Source of the DNA: Bog-532 sp963720945
GTDB lineage: Bacteria; Actinomycetota; Actinomycetes; Streptosporangiales; Streptosporangiaceae
Reading direction: 5' to 3'
DNA length: 64,000 nt
NCBI GenBank assembly: GCA_963720945.1
Contig: CAVRHH010000008.1
Location: 1 to 64,000, forward strand
The notes beneath the pieces are model-generated. The model saw only the letters and a program-made list of their open reading frames with translations, had not been told where the DNA came from and did not search any database. Of this stretch, positions 26,521-34,804 are shown in pieces. Position 1 is the first letter of the stretch, and every line of letters starts with the position of its first letter. The translations under genes and the position numbers were made by a program.

Positions 26521-27126
26521 ATGGATGACCGCGAGCGGGTCACGGTGCGGGCGGGCGAGCCGGACCGCGGCACGCGCATGGCGGGCCTGGTAACCGCGGC
26601 CAAACAGGGCAACCAAGGTGCGCTCGGCGAGATCGTGACCGAACTCAGCCCGCTCCTATGGCATGTCGCACGCGCGGCCGGGCTGAGTTCCGGTGACGCG
26701 GAAGACGTGCTGCAGACGGTCTGGATGCGCCTGCTCGCTCACCTTGACGACATCCATACCCCGGCGGCGCTCACTGGCTGGCTGGTCGTCACGACGAGGC
26801 GGGAAGCGTGGCGGGTGCACGCCGCGGAACGAAGACAGCTTCCCGCGGACCAGGAATTGTTCGCCGCGCGGCCCGATCAAGGACCTGGAGCGGAGGAACA
26901 GGTCATCATCGATGAACAGCGCCGCAGTTTGTGGGTCGCCTTCAGCCAGCTGTCCCAGCGATGCCAGGAACTACTGCGGATCGTGGCTTTCGTGCCGCGC
27001 CCCGATTACGCCGTGGTGGCCGCCGAACTCGGTATGCCCGTCGGGAGCATCGGTCCCACCCGCGGCCGGTGCCTGGCCAAGCTCCGCGCCCTGCTGGGCC
27101 ATGACGCTGAAGGGAGTCCGAGATGA
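26521..27126 (+). CDS. ECF-type RNA polymerase sigma factor
   Basis: A 201-residue sigma-70 family factor with region 2 (LSSGDAEDVLQTVWMRLLAH, residues about 55 to 75) and region 4 (LSQRCQELLRIVAFVPRPDY, then VAAELGMPVGSIGPTRGRCL, about 143 to 192). No anti-sigma factor gene of the usual zinc or membrane type adjoins it. It lies between the S8 protease (gap of five bases) and the small downstream gene (ATGA overlap), so it probably autoregulates this operon or responds to proteolysis by its neighbours. An aggg-like ribosome site is within the preceding gene's end. Confidence 0.9.
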   Translation: MDDRERVTVRAGEPDRGTRMAGLVTAAKQGNQGALGEIVTELSPLLWHVARAAGLSSGDAEDVLQTVWMRLLAHLDDIHTPAALTGWLVVTTRREAWRVHAAERRQLPADQELFAARPDQGPGAEEQVIIDEQRRSLWVAFSQLSQRCQELLRIVAFVPRPDYAVVAAELGMPVGSIGPTRGRCLAKLRALLGHDAEGSPR

Positions 27127-27896
27127 CCCCCTGGGACGCGGGCGGCTGGCTTTCGGCTTACGAGTCGCTGGATGACTTCGATCTCGCGCTGCTGGACGGT
27201 ACCCGCGAGATGTTCCAGGCCGCCGATCCGATGCCAGCGGACCTTCCGGAGCGGATCCGCTTCTTCCTGGAGCTCCGCGACCTGGAGATCGAGGTGGCCC
27301 GGCTCGCGGCGGAGGAGGACCGGCCAGCCCTGGCCGCCCGCGGAGTGGAGCAAAGCCGGACGATTACCTTCGACAGCGACAGCCTGACCATAATGATGCG
27401 GATCGATGCGAACCCTGACGGGACGGTACGCGTGGATGGCTGGCTGGCGCCGCCGCAGCGCCGCGAGATCGAGATGAAGACCACGGCGGATGCGCTGACG
27501 GTGGCCAGCGACGAGCAGGGACGCTTCGCCTTCGCCAGCGTGCCGCGCGGGACGGCTCAGCTTGTTGTCCGCCCGGCCGAGCCGGGGCCGAGCGGAGCCG
27601 GGCGATCCGTGGTGACCCCCGCGCTCATTCTCTTACCGGCCAGCTGGGAGGCGCCTGCCGGATGCCCCGGGCCGAGCGGTCCTCAGACCGCTCTGACCGC
27701 TCGCTCGCCCGCGCCGAGAGCCGGGCCCGCGAGGCGCGCGAGCGCGGCCTGCAGGCTGGTAACGCTGGCCGGCCTGCGGTCGGCGCCCGCTATATCCGCG
27801 CGGGACTGCGCCAGCTGGGATGGGCGGAAGACGGGAAACAGCCGACCGCGCGGCAGGTGCACGAGGTACACCGTGCCCTGGCGGCCCGGCTGCTGA
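27123..27896 (+). CDS. Small linker protein with beta-sandwich domain
   Basis: The start overlaps the sigma stop (ATGA). About 180 residues look genuine: an N-terminal helical part (GWLSAYESLDDFDLALLDGT, LPERIRFFLELRDLEIEVAR) and a C-terminal carboxypeptidase-regulatory-like strand pattern (DGTVRVDGWLAPPQRREIEM, then SDEQGRFAFASVPRGTAQLV). The last 78 residues (from CPGPSGPQTALTARSP) look like an out-of-frame reading of the following gene, which overlaps by 235 bases. A stop near 27,660 has probably been lost or a frameshift occurred, so the functional protein may end about there. No enzymatic motif; similar small genes accompany sigma/CHAT gene pairs in actinomycetes, to my recollection. Confidence 0.65.
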   Translation: MTPWDAGGWLSAYESLDDFDLALLDGTREMFQAADPMPADLPERIRFFLELRDLEIEVARLAAEEDRPALAARGVEQSRTITFDSDSLTIMMRIDANPDGTVRVDGWLAPPQRREIEMKTTADALTVASDEQGRFAFASVPRGTAQLVVRPAEPGPSGAGRSVVTPALILLPASWEAPAGCPGPSGPQTALTARSPAPRAGPARRASAACRLVTLAGLRSAPAISARDCASWDGRKTGNSRPRGRCTRYTVPWRPGC

Positions 27897-30268
27897 TGAC
27901 CTTGGCGGCATGGGAGTCCGAGCAGGGCCGCACCGAGTATGGGCTGCGCCTCCTGGACCAGGCCGAGGGCCTCGCCGCGGCGGATGACCGGGGATTCCTG
28001 CTTCTCCAGCGGGGCCTTCTGTTCATGCGGACCTGGCGGGGATATGACGCGCTGAATGCACTTGACGAGGCGGTAGCCCTGCTGGAGGGGAACTCGGCGG
28101 AGACCTACAAGCTGGCCTCAGCGCTGCTCAACCGCAGTTTCGCCCACCTCAATGCCGGCGATGTCCGGCGGGCGCGCCCCGACCTGATCTGGTGCCAGCG
28201 GGTCGCGGCCGACGGAGGACATGACATGATCGCGGCCAAGGCGCTGCACAACCTGGGTTATTGCGATCTGCTGGCCGGCGATATTCCCGCTGCACTGCAG
28301 CTCTTCAGCGCGGCCGCCAGCGCCTACCGGGTAAGCGCGCCCGGCTTTCTGCCAATTCTGGCGATGGATAAGGCCCGCGCGCTACTGGCGGCCGGCCTGG
28401 CAGGTGATGCGGCCAGTGAGCTGGACAACGCGATGGCCTCGTTCCGGCGGCAGCGGCTGGACTACGATCTCGCGGAAGCGGAACTGGCCCGGGCGGAGGC
28501 CGCGCTGGCCCTCGGAGAGCCGACCGTCGCACGCCGGGCGGCAGCAGCCGAGCGCCGCTTTCGCCGACACGGCAACGACGCGCTCGCCTGCGTGGCCGAA
28601 CTCACCCGGCTGCGGGCACGATCAGCTTCGCCAGGCCGCCAGGCGGCCGTTGCTGCCGAGGCGCTGCTGCTCGCCGACCGGCTGCGCGGGTGCGCACTGG
28701 CTAACGACGCGGACTTGGCGGAACTGCTCGCGGCCCGGGCACTGCTCGCGGCCGGGCGCCCGGATGAGGCGAGGCGGCTGATCGCGGTCGTGCACCGGCG
28801 CGGGGCGGCGGTGCCGCTGACTATCAGCCTGCTGCGCCACCTGGCCCGGGCCGAGCTGGCGGAGCGGGATGGGCGGCCACGGGCGGCGCTGGCCGAGCTG
28901 CGGACGGCCCTGGCCATGGTGCAGGCCAGGCGCGGCCGACTAGGCAGCATCGATCTGCAGACCGGCACCGCCGCCCTCGGCGCCCAGCTGGCCACCGAGG
29001 GCTTGCGATTGGCGCTGGACCGGAAATCGGCGGCTCTCGTGTTCGCCTGGCTGGAACGCTCCCGGGCGCAGGCGTTCCGGGTCCGGCCGGTGCGCCCGCC
29101 CGCCGACCCGCAGGCCGCCGCCGTCCTGGCCGAATTGCGTCAGCTCAGCCACCTGATCCGGGCCGCCGAGCTGAAAGGCACCCGCGACCCGCCCATGATC
29201 GCCAGGCGCGCAGAGCTGCAGCGCGACATGAGGCAGCACGACTGGCAGGCCAGCGGCCTGGGCAAGGCCACCCCGCAGGCACGTCTCGGCGAGGTGAGCG
29301 GCGCCCTCGAGGAGAGCGGGCAGTGCCTGGTGGGCATGCTGGCCCGGAACGGGCGGCTGCTCGCGGTGGTGGTACGCCGCGGATCCGCGCGCCTTGCCGG
29401 GCTCGGCGACTTCGAGGTGGCCGCCGAGGCCGCCCGACGGCTGAACGCCGACCTTGACACGCTGGCCTGGCTGCCCGCGCGGCTGGAGGCCGTGATCAGG
29501 AAGTCGATCCGTCACCAGACGGAGGTACTCACGGCCGAGATCATGGAGCCGCTGCGGTCCTCGATCGGCGACGACGGCATCGTCTTCGTCCCGTCGGGCC
29601 CGCTGACCGGCATCCCGTGGAGCGTGCTGCCCGACCTGCGCGGCCGGCCGGTGACTGTGTGCCCGTCCGCGTCCTCGTGGCTGGCCGCCTGGCGCCGGGG
29701 CCAGGCCGCGACGGCCGAGCCACAAGCCGGGCCGCCGGTCCTGGTCGCCGGACCTGACCTGGAACATGCGGCCTGGGAGGTCAGCGAGATAGCGAAGGCC
29801 TACCCGGGCTGCCGCCCGCTGCTCGCGGACACGGCCACCGTGAGCGCCACGCTGCGCGCCCTCGACGGCGCGGCGCTCGCCCATCTGGCTGCGCACGGGC
29901 ACCATGATCGCGAGAACTTCCTGTTCTCCCGGCTCGACCTGGCCGACGGCCCGCTCATGGCCTACGACATCCAGCAGCTCGCGGCCGCTCCCAGGCACGT
30001 GGTCCTGTCCTCCTGCGATGTCGGGCGGACGGTCGTGCGTCCGGGCGAGGAGATGCTCGGCTTCACTGCGGCCCTGCTCTACATCGGCACCGCGACCGTG
30101 ATCTCCAGCGTCACCCGAGTGGCGGACGCCGCCGCAGTAGGCATGATGACCGCCTACCACCGACGGCTCGCGGCCGGGGCCGGACCCGCGAAGGCGCTCG
30201 CCGAAGCCTCCCTCACCGAGGAATTCAGCCCATTCGTGTGCTTCGGGGGCGGCTCGCCGCTGCGCTGA
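27662..30268 (+). CDS. TPR-CHAT caspase-like protease
   Basis: An 868-residue protein with an N-terminal array of tetratricopeptide-like helical repeats (about residues 20 to 480; for example GRPAVGARYIRAGLRQLGWA, LLDQAEGLAAADDRGFLLLQ, AAKALHNLGYCDLLAGDIPA) and a C-terminal CHAT domain (Caspase HetF Associated with TPRs). The catalytic dyad is visible: H745 in AHLAAHGHHD and C785 in VVLSSCDVGRT, with the family ending GTATVISSVTRVAD and FVCFGGGSP. CHAT domains cleave after activation, as in the TPR-CHAT of type III-E CRISPR. TPRs likely sense a partner or client. It closes the S8/sigma/linker operon. The start at 27,662 is supported by family-like sequence from residue 15 on. Confidence 0.9.
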   Translation: MPRAERSSDRSDRSLARAESRAREARERGLQAGNAGRPAVGARYIRAGLRQLGWAEDGKQPTARQVHEVHRALAARLLMTLAAWESEQGRTEYGLRLLDQAEGLAAADDRGFLLLQRGLLFMRTWRGYDALNALDEAVALLEGNSAETYKLASALLNRSFAHLNAGDVRRARPDLIWCQRVAADGGHDMIAAKALHNLGYCDLLAGDIPAALQLFSAAASAYRVSAPGFLPILAMDKARALLAAGLAGDAASELDNAMASFRRQRLDYDLAEAELARAEAALALGEPTVARRAAAAERRFRRHGNDALACVAELTRLRARSASPGRQAAVAAEALLLADRLRGCALANDADLAELLAARALLAAGRPDEARRLIAVVHRRGAAVPLTISLLRHLARAELAERDGRPRAALAELRTALAMVQARRGRLGSIDLQTGTAALGAQLATEGLRLALDRKSAALVFAWLERSRAQAFRVRPVRPPADPQAAAVLAELRQLSHLIRAAELKGTRDPPMIARRAELQRDMRQHDWQASGLGKATPQARLGEVSGALEESGQCLVGMLARNGRLLAVVVRRGSARLAGLGDFEVAAEAARRLNADLDTLAWLPARLEAVIRKSIRHQTEVLTAEIMEPLRSSIGDDGIVFVPSGPLTGIPWSVLPDLRGRPVTVCPSASSWLAAWRRGQAATAEPQAGPPVLVAGPDLEHAAWEVSEIAKAYPGCRPLLADTATVSATLRALDGAALAHLAAHGHHDRENFLFSRLDLADGPLMAYDIQQLAAAPRHVVLSSCDVGRTVVRPGEEMLGFTAALLYIGTATVISSVTRVADAAAVGMMTAYHRRLAAGAGPAKALAEASLTEEFSPFVCFGGGSPLR

Positions 30269-30290
30269 CCCCGCCGATCAGACCGCTCAG

Positions 30291-31106
30291 TCAGGCGGCG
30301 CGGAAGATGGGCCAGGCGATCTCGGTGCGCCACTGGTCCTGGTCCGGGGTGTCGTGCGCGCCGGCCAGGTAGTACTCGCGCAGCGGCCCGTCGATGCCGA
30401 TCTCGTGCGCGGTGACGTACGAACCGAGCCGGCCGTAAGTGACGTCGATGCCGTCGAGTGAACCGTGGTGCGTCGCCACGGCGAGCTCGGCGGCCGGGAT
30501 CACGAGCGGGGTCACCCGGCCGACCGCACGCACGTCCGCGGCCACGGGCACGAAGACGGTGGCGTCGCCCCGGTCACGGGTGAACAGCTCGCTGGCGAAC
30601 AGGCCGCCGGGCGGCCCGGCCGGGCGCAGGCCCTGGGCCCGCACGGTGGCGTGCAGCTCGCCCAGCGCCCCCTGCCACCATGACAGGCTGTCTTCGCGGT
30701 CCACGGTCTGCGCGATGCCGGCTGCCGCCGTGGGCGGAACGGTCCGGTGCGTCACCGCCGCCACCTCCGCCGGCTGCTTCAGCAGGTTACGCAGTGAGTC
30801 GACGGCGGCGTACGTCTGGGCCAGCTGTTTCTCCAGCCGGTCCAGGTGCGCCGCGATCAGCGCGTTCCGGGCCGCCGCGTCGGGTGCGGCGAGCACCGCC
30901 TTGACGTCCGGGACGGGCATCTCCAGGTCTCGCAGGCGGCGGATCACCTGCACGGTGGGGATCTGCTCCAGGGTGTAGTACCGGTACCCGGTGTCCGGGT
31001 TCACCTGGGCCGGCTCCAGCAGGCCGACCTGGTGGTAGTGCCGCAGCGTCTTGACGCTCAGATGCGTGATCCGGGAGAACTCACCAACCGGGAGCGGAGC
31101 AGCCAT
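30291..31106 (-). CDS. MerR family regulator with GyrI-like effector domain
   Basis: The N-terminal MerR winged helix is clear: PLPVGEFSRITHLSVKTLRH then YHQVGLLEPAQVNPDTGYRY, followed by a dimerisation helix (HLDRLEKQLAQTYAAVDSLR) and a GyrI-like small-molecule domain (about residues 125 to 270). This is the BmrR/TipA-like layout; such regulators activate drug-efflux genes on binding hydrophobic compounds. No obvious target adjoins: the upstream neighbour is divergent by about 110 bases. I use the ATG at 31,106 (MAAPLPVGEF). It converges with the CHAT gene. Confidence 0.88.
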   Translation of the reverse strand: MAAPLPVGEFSRITHLSVKTLRHYHQVGLLEPAQVNPDTGYRYYTLEQIPTVQVIRRLRDLEMPVPDVKAVLAAPDAAARNALIAAHLDRLEKQLAQTYAAVDSLRNLLKQPAEVAAVTHRTVPPTAAAGIAQTVDREDSLSWWQGALGELHATVRAQGLRPAGPPGGLFASELFTRDRGDATVFVPVAADVRAVGRVTPLVIPAAELAVATHHGSLDGIDVTYGRLGSYVTAHEIGIDGPLREYYLAGAHDTPDQDQWRTEIAWPIFRAA

Positions 31107-31219
31107 GGCCACAGTTTCAACCCTCCCGCGACCGGATAGTCAAGCCGCCCGGCCGGGCGGGCGGGGCGAGGCCGGGCCGGGCCGTACGATCCGGGCGGCC
31201 GCCCTCGTAGGGTTGAGGA

Positions 31220-32131
31220 GTGCTGAGCCTCTACGATGCGACCTCCGGTCAGGTAACCGGCATCCGGCAGGCTCACCCGGGCGAACTGCGGGTGCTTGCC
31301 ATCACTGCGGCGGTCGCGGGCGAGCCCGATGCCGGGCAGCTGCGGGCGTGGCTGCTGCCCGACCTGATCCGCCGGTGCGCGGAGCGGCGGAGCCTGGTCC
31401 CGACCATCTGCGAGATCACCGGCGCCGCGGCGTCCGCGCCCGCAACCAACGCGGAGGCACCCGCAACCGCGCCTGAGCCCGCAACCGAGGCGGCGGCGGA
31501 GCACGCGGCGGCGCGGGCGGCGCTGAACATTCATCCGCCGGCCCGGATCGCGCCGGCGTCCGAGCCGGTGGAGCGGACGGCCGGATTCGTCACCCCCGGC
31601 CGCCCCGGCGCGGCCCCACCGTTCGACATCGGCACGGGGGCGACCGGCTGGTTCACCGGCCGTGCGGCGTGGCCCGGCGGGCAGGCCCTGGCCCGGCACC
31701 TGGCCGCGCCGGCGGGGGCGGCCCGGGCGGATGGGGGCGCGCCGCGGAACCTGCCCGACGTCGCCGGACGTGGCCTCGATCCGCTGGCGCTGCGGCTGGT
31801 CCTGCTCGGCACGCCCTACCGGGACGACCTCACCCTGAACTGGGGCGTGCTGGAGGCGGCGGGCAAGACCCTGCAGCACTGGCGGGAGTCCGTCGCGGAG
31901 TGGGCGCTGTCCCCCAGCGCGGCGATGTCAGCGCGCTACGCGGACGCAGTGACCGCGGCGTTCGAGAACGACCTGGACACGCCTGCGGCGCTGCACGAAC
32001 TGGATACCCTGGCGGCCGACCGGGACGTGCCGCCCGGGGCGAAGTTCGAAACGTTCGCGGCCCTGGACCGGCTTTTCGGGCTCGATCTGGCCCGGGACAT
32101 CGGCAGCGTGAGCGTTCCCCGCGGCCGCTAA
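31220..32131 (+). CDS. Cysteinyl-tRNA synthetase-like protein without catalytic core
   Basis: The 303-residue protein resembles cysteinyl-tRNA synthetase (or MshC) at both ends only. It starts LSLYDATSGQVTGIRQAHPG, like the CysRS opening L-Y-D-T-x-T, and ends with a helical DALR-type region: GLDPLALRLVLLGTPYRDDL, ALHELDTLAADRDVPPGAKF, AALDRLFGLDLARDIG. The HIGH-type motif, zinc cysteines and KMSKS loop are all absent; the middle is an Ala/Pro-rich linker (ATNAEAPATAPEPATEAAAE). Charging activity is not possible as seen. It may bind tRNA(Cys) or act as a scaffold. The GTG start directly follows gaggag. Confidence 0.65.
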   Translation: MLSLYDATSGQVTGIRQAHPGELRVLAITAAVAGEPDAGQLRAWLLPDLIRRCAERRSLVPTICEITGAAASAPATNAEAPATAPEPATEAAAEHAAARAALNIHPPARIAPASEPVERTAGFVTPGRPGAAPPFDIGTGATGWFTGRAAWPGGQALARHLAAPAGAARADGGAPRNLPDVAGRGLDPLALRLVLLGTPYRDDLTLNWGVLEAAGKTLQHWRESVAEWALSPSAAMSARYADAVTAAFENDLDTPAALHELDTLAADRDVPPGAKFETFAALDRLFGLDLARDIGSVSVPRGR

Positions 32132-32486
32132 GCCCGGTCACTGTCCGCTATCGCGGGCGCCGCTCCGTTCTCGCGGCCGGCCCGCGACCGGCCTGCGGCC
32201 GGACCGGCCGGAACCGGCCGCGTGACCGCCGTCGTATCCCCTGGCCAGCAGCGCCACCGGGGCCGGCGGGAGATCTTTAACACGCCCGACATCTTGGTTC
32301 CGGTATCATCCGCCGTTTCCCCTAACTGCTTAATGATTCTCCGTTCTGATGGCATAAGTCGCAACGTTTTAAGGCTGACACGCATAGGCAACGCATTATC
32401 TGTTGTCTACGGCACCCTTAAGCTGAGATCACTCAACGCTACGAAGTGCGCCCGCCCGGCTGGGCGGGACCGCAAAGGAGGGTCAG
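32132..32486. promoter_or_regulatory. Intergenic region with probable promoter for the ddaH-like operon
   Basis: The stretch 32,275 to 32,440 is clearly AT-richer than the surroundings. A possible promoter is ctgaca (32,375 to 32,380) and tatctg (32,397 to 32,402), 16 bases apart, about 85 bases upstream of the guanidine-hydrolase start. No operator was recognised; an Lrp/AsnC site would fit the context but is not proven. No gene is supported here. Confidence 0.4.
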
Positions 32487-33419
32487 GTGACGGTGACGAC
32501 AGTGACCGGGACCGGGCAGCCATTCGCGACCGGAACGGCCGCCGGAGCGCGCGGCATGTTCGCGACGCAGCAGACGCTGACGCCCGAGGAGCTGATCACG
32601 CTCACGACGGCGGAACGGCCGCCGTCGGCGCGCAGCTACCTGATGTGCCCTCCGTCGCATTTCGCGGTCACCTACGCCATCAACCCGTGGATGCGGCCGG
32701 ACCAGCCGGCCGACGCGGACTGTGCCATGCGGCAGTGGGAGCGGCTGCGCCAGATCTACCTGGACCTCGGGCACACCGTCCAGATCATCGACCCCATCCC
32801 GGGCCTGCCGGATATGGTCTTCGCCGCCAACGGCGCGACCGTCGTCGCCGGCACCGTGCTGGGCGTGAAGTTCCGCCACCCCGAGCGCGCCGCGGAGGCC
32901 GACGCCTACCTGGACTGGTTCCGCGCCGCCGGCCACCCCCGGGTCCACACGCCGCGCCTGGTCAACGAGGGCGAAGGGGACATCTTGTTCACCGGGCGGG
33001 TGCTGATCGCCGGGCACGGGTTCCGCTCCGACCCGGCCACCCCGGCCGAACTGGAAGCAACGTTCGGCATGCCGGCCATCGGCGTCCGCCTGGTCGACCC
33101 GCGCTACTACCACCTGGACACGGCGATGTGCGTGCTCGACGCCGACACCGCCGCCTACTACCCGCCGGCGTTCGACTCCGGCGGCCGCGCCATGCTGGCG
33201 GCCCAGTTCAGCGAGCTGATCGAGGCGTCGGACGCGGACGCCGAGGTGCTCGGGCTGAACGCGGTCAGCGACGGCCGCCACGTGATCCTGCCCCAGCAGG
33301 CTACCGGTCTCGCGGCCCAGCTCGCGGCGCGTGGCTTCGAGCCGATCGGCGTGGACCTGTCCGAGCTGCGCAAGGCCGGAGGCGGCCCGAAGTGCTGCAC
33401 GCTCGAGCTCCGCAGCTGA
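32487..33419 (+). CDS. Guanidine-modifying hydrolase (dimethylargininase or arginine dihydrolase type)
   Basis: A 310-residue member of the amidinotransferase/arginine deiminase superfamily, often annotated dimethylargininase in actinomycetes. Superfamily landmarks are SYLMCPPSHFAVTYAINPWM, PDMVFAANGATVVAG, the catalytic His in DPRYYHLDTAMCVLD, and the C-terminal nucleophile in GGGPKCCTLELRS. It lies 85 bases before an ornithine aminotransferase gene. A product of ornithine, made from arginine by a dihydrolase of the ArgZ type, would make the pair a pathway; a citrulline product, as from dimethylarginine, would not feed RocD directly. Which reaction occurs cannot be settled from sequence. An aaaggaggg site precedes the GTG. 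Confidence 0.85.
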   Translation: MTVTTVTGTGQPFATGTAAGARGMFATQQTLTPEELITLTTAERPPSARSYLMCPPSHFAVTYAINPWMRPDQPADADCAMRQWERLRQIYLDLGHTVQIIDPIPGLPDMVFAANGATVVAGTVLGVKFRHPERAAEADAYLDWFRAAGHPRVHTPRLVNEGEGDILFTGRVLIAGHGFRSDPATPAELEATFGMPAIGVRLVDPRYYHLDTAMCVLDADTAAYYPPAFDSGGRAMLAAQFSELIEASDADAEVLGLNAVSDGRHVILPQQATGLAAQLAARGFEPIGVDLSELRKAGGGPKCCTLELRS

Positions 33420-33504
33420 CCGGGCGGCGCCCGGGCACGGACCAGGCCCGGACGCGACGGCCCTTCATCAGCAGCAACGCACACGCGGCCTAAGGAGGCG
33501 GCAC

Positions 33505-34770
33505 ATGACGATCGACAGCCTGGCCATCACGGACGGCCTGGTGCACACCGGGCCGAGCAGCCACCCGGGCCGGAGCGCCGAGCTTCGCGCCCAGACGGAG
33601 ACCTACAGCGCGCACAACTACAAGCCGCTGCCGGTCGTCATCGCCGAGGCCGGAGGCTGCTGGGTGACCGACGTCGACGGCTACCGTTATCTCGACATGC
33701 TGGCGGCCTACTCCGCGATCAACTTCGGCCACCGGCATCCGCGTCTGGTGGCGGCGGCGCACCGCCAGCTGGACCGGGTCACGCTGGTCAGCCGGGCGTT
33801 CGACCACGAGCACTTCGGGCCGTTCTGCGCCGAGCTCGCCGAGCTGGCGGGCATGGAGATGGTGCTGCCGATGAACACCGGCGCCGAAGCGGTGGAGACG
33901 GCGATCAAGGTCGCGCGCAAATGGGGCTACGAGGTCAAGGGCGTCCCCGCCGGCCAGGCGGTGATCGTGGCGTTCGGCGGCAACTTCCACGGCCGGACCA
34001 CGACGATCATCAGCTTCTCCACCGACGAGGACGCCCGCGGCGGGTTCGGCCCGTACACCCCCGGCTTCCGGGTCGTCGACTACGGCGACCTGGATGCGCT
34101 CACCGCGGTCGCGGCCGAGCTGGGTGACCGGCTCGTCGGCGTGCTGGTCGAGCCCGTGCAGGGTGAGGCCGGCGTGATCGTGCCGCCGCCGGGTTTCCTG
34201 GCGGGAGTGCGCCGGATCTGCTCCGAGTACGGCGCGCTGATGATCGCCGACGAGATCCAGTCCGGTCTCGGCCGGACCGGCGCCACCTTCGCCTGCGAGC
34301 ACGAGAACGTCGTGCCGGATGCCTACCTGCTCGGCAAGGCGCTGGGCGGGGGGATCGTGCCGGTGTCGGCGATGGTGTCGCGGCGGGACGTGCTCGGCGT
34401 CCTGCAGCCGGGCCAGCATGGGTCGACGTTCGGCGGCAACGCGCTGGCCTGTGCGGTGGCCCGCGAGGTGATCGCCATGCTGCGCACCGGGGAATTCCAG
34501 CAGCGGTCCCGTGACCTGGGCGCCCGGCTGCACGCGCGGCTGTCCGCGCTGCCGCCGGAGCTGGTCCGCGGGGTGCACGGCCGGGGGCTGTGGGCGGGTG
34601 TCGAGTTCACCTCGCTGCCGGGGCGCGAGGCGTGCGAGCGACTGGCCGCCCACGGCCTGCTGGCCAAGGACACACACGGGACGGCGATCCGCCTCGCGCC
34701 GCCGCTGGTGATCACCGAGGACGAGCTCGACTGGGCGATGGACCGCTTCGAGGGCGCGCTCCTCGGCTAA
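33505..34770 (+). CDS. rocD: Ornithine aminotransferase
   Basis: A 421-residue class III PLP-dependent transaminase that converts ornithine and 2-oxoglutarate to glutamate semialdehyde. Segments typical of RocD are TETYSAHNYKPLPVVIAEAG, DMLAAYSAINFGHRHPRLV, MNTGAEAVETAIKVARKWGY, FHGRTTTIISFSTDEDAR, the cofactor aspartate in LMIADEIQSGLGRTG and the PLP lysine in LLGKALGGGIVPVSAM. The ATG at 33,505 is seven bases after aaggagg. It follows the guanidine hydrolase in one operon and probably completes arginine breakdown to glutamate. Confidence 0.93.
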   Translation: MTIDSLAITDGLVHTGPSSHPGRSAELRAQTETYSAHNYKPLPVVIAEAGGCWVTDVDGYRYLDMLAAYSAINFGHRHPRLVAAAHRQLDRVTLVSRAFDHEHFGPFCAELAELAGMEMVLPMNTGAEAVETAIKVARKWGYEVKGVPAGQAVIVAFGGNFHGRTTTIISFSTDEDARGGFGPYTPGFRVVDYGDLDALTAVAAELGDRLVGVLVEPVQGEAGVIVPPPGFLAGVRRICSEYGALMIADEIQSGLGRTGATFACEHENVVPDAYLLGKALGGGIVPVSAMVSRRDVLGVLQPGQHGSTFGGNALACAVAREVIAMLRTGEFQQRSRDLGARLHARLSALPPELVRGVHGRGLWAGVEFTSLPGREACERLAAHGLLAKDTHGTAIRLAPPLVITEDELDWAMDRFEGALLG

Positions 34771-34804
34771 GCCGACGGCGCCGCCGGCGCCCCGCCCGGC
34801 CTGA

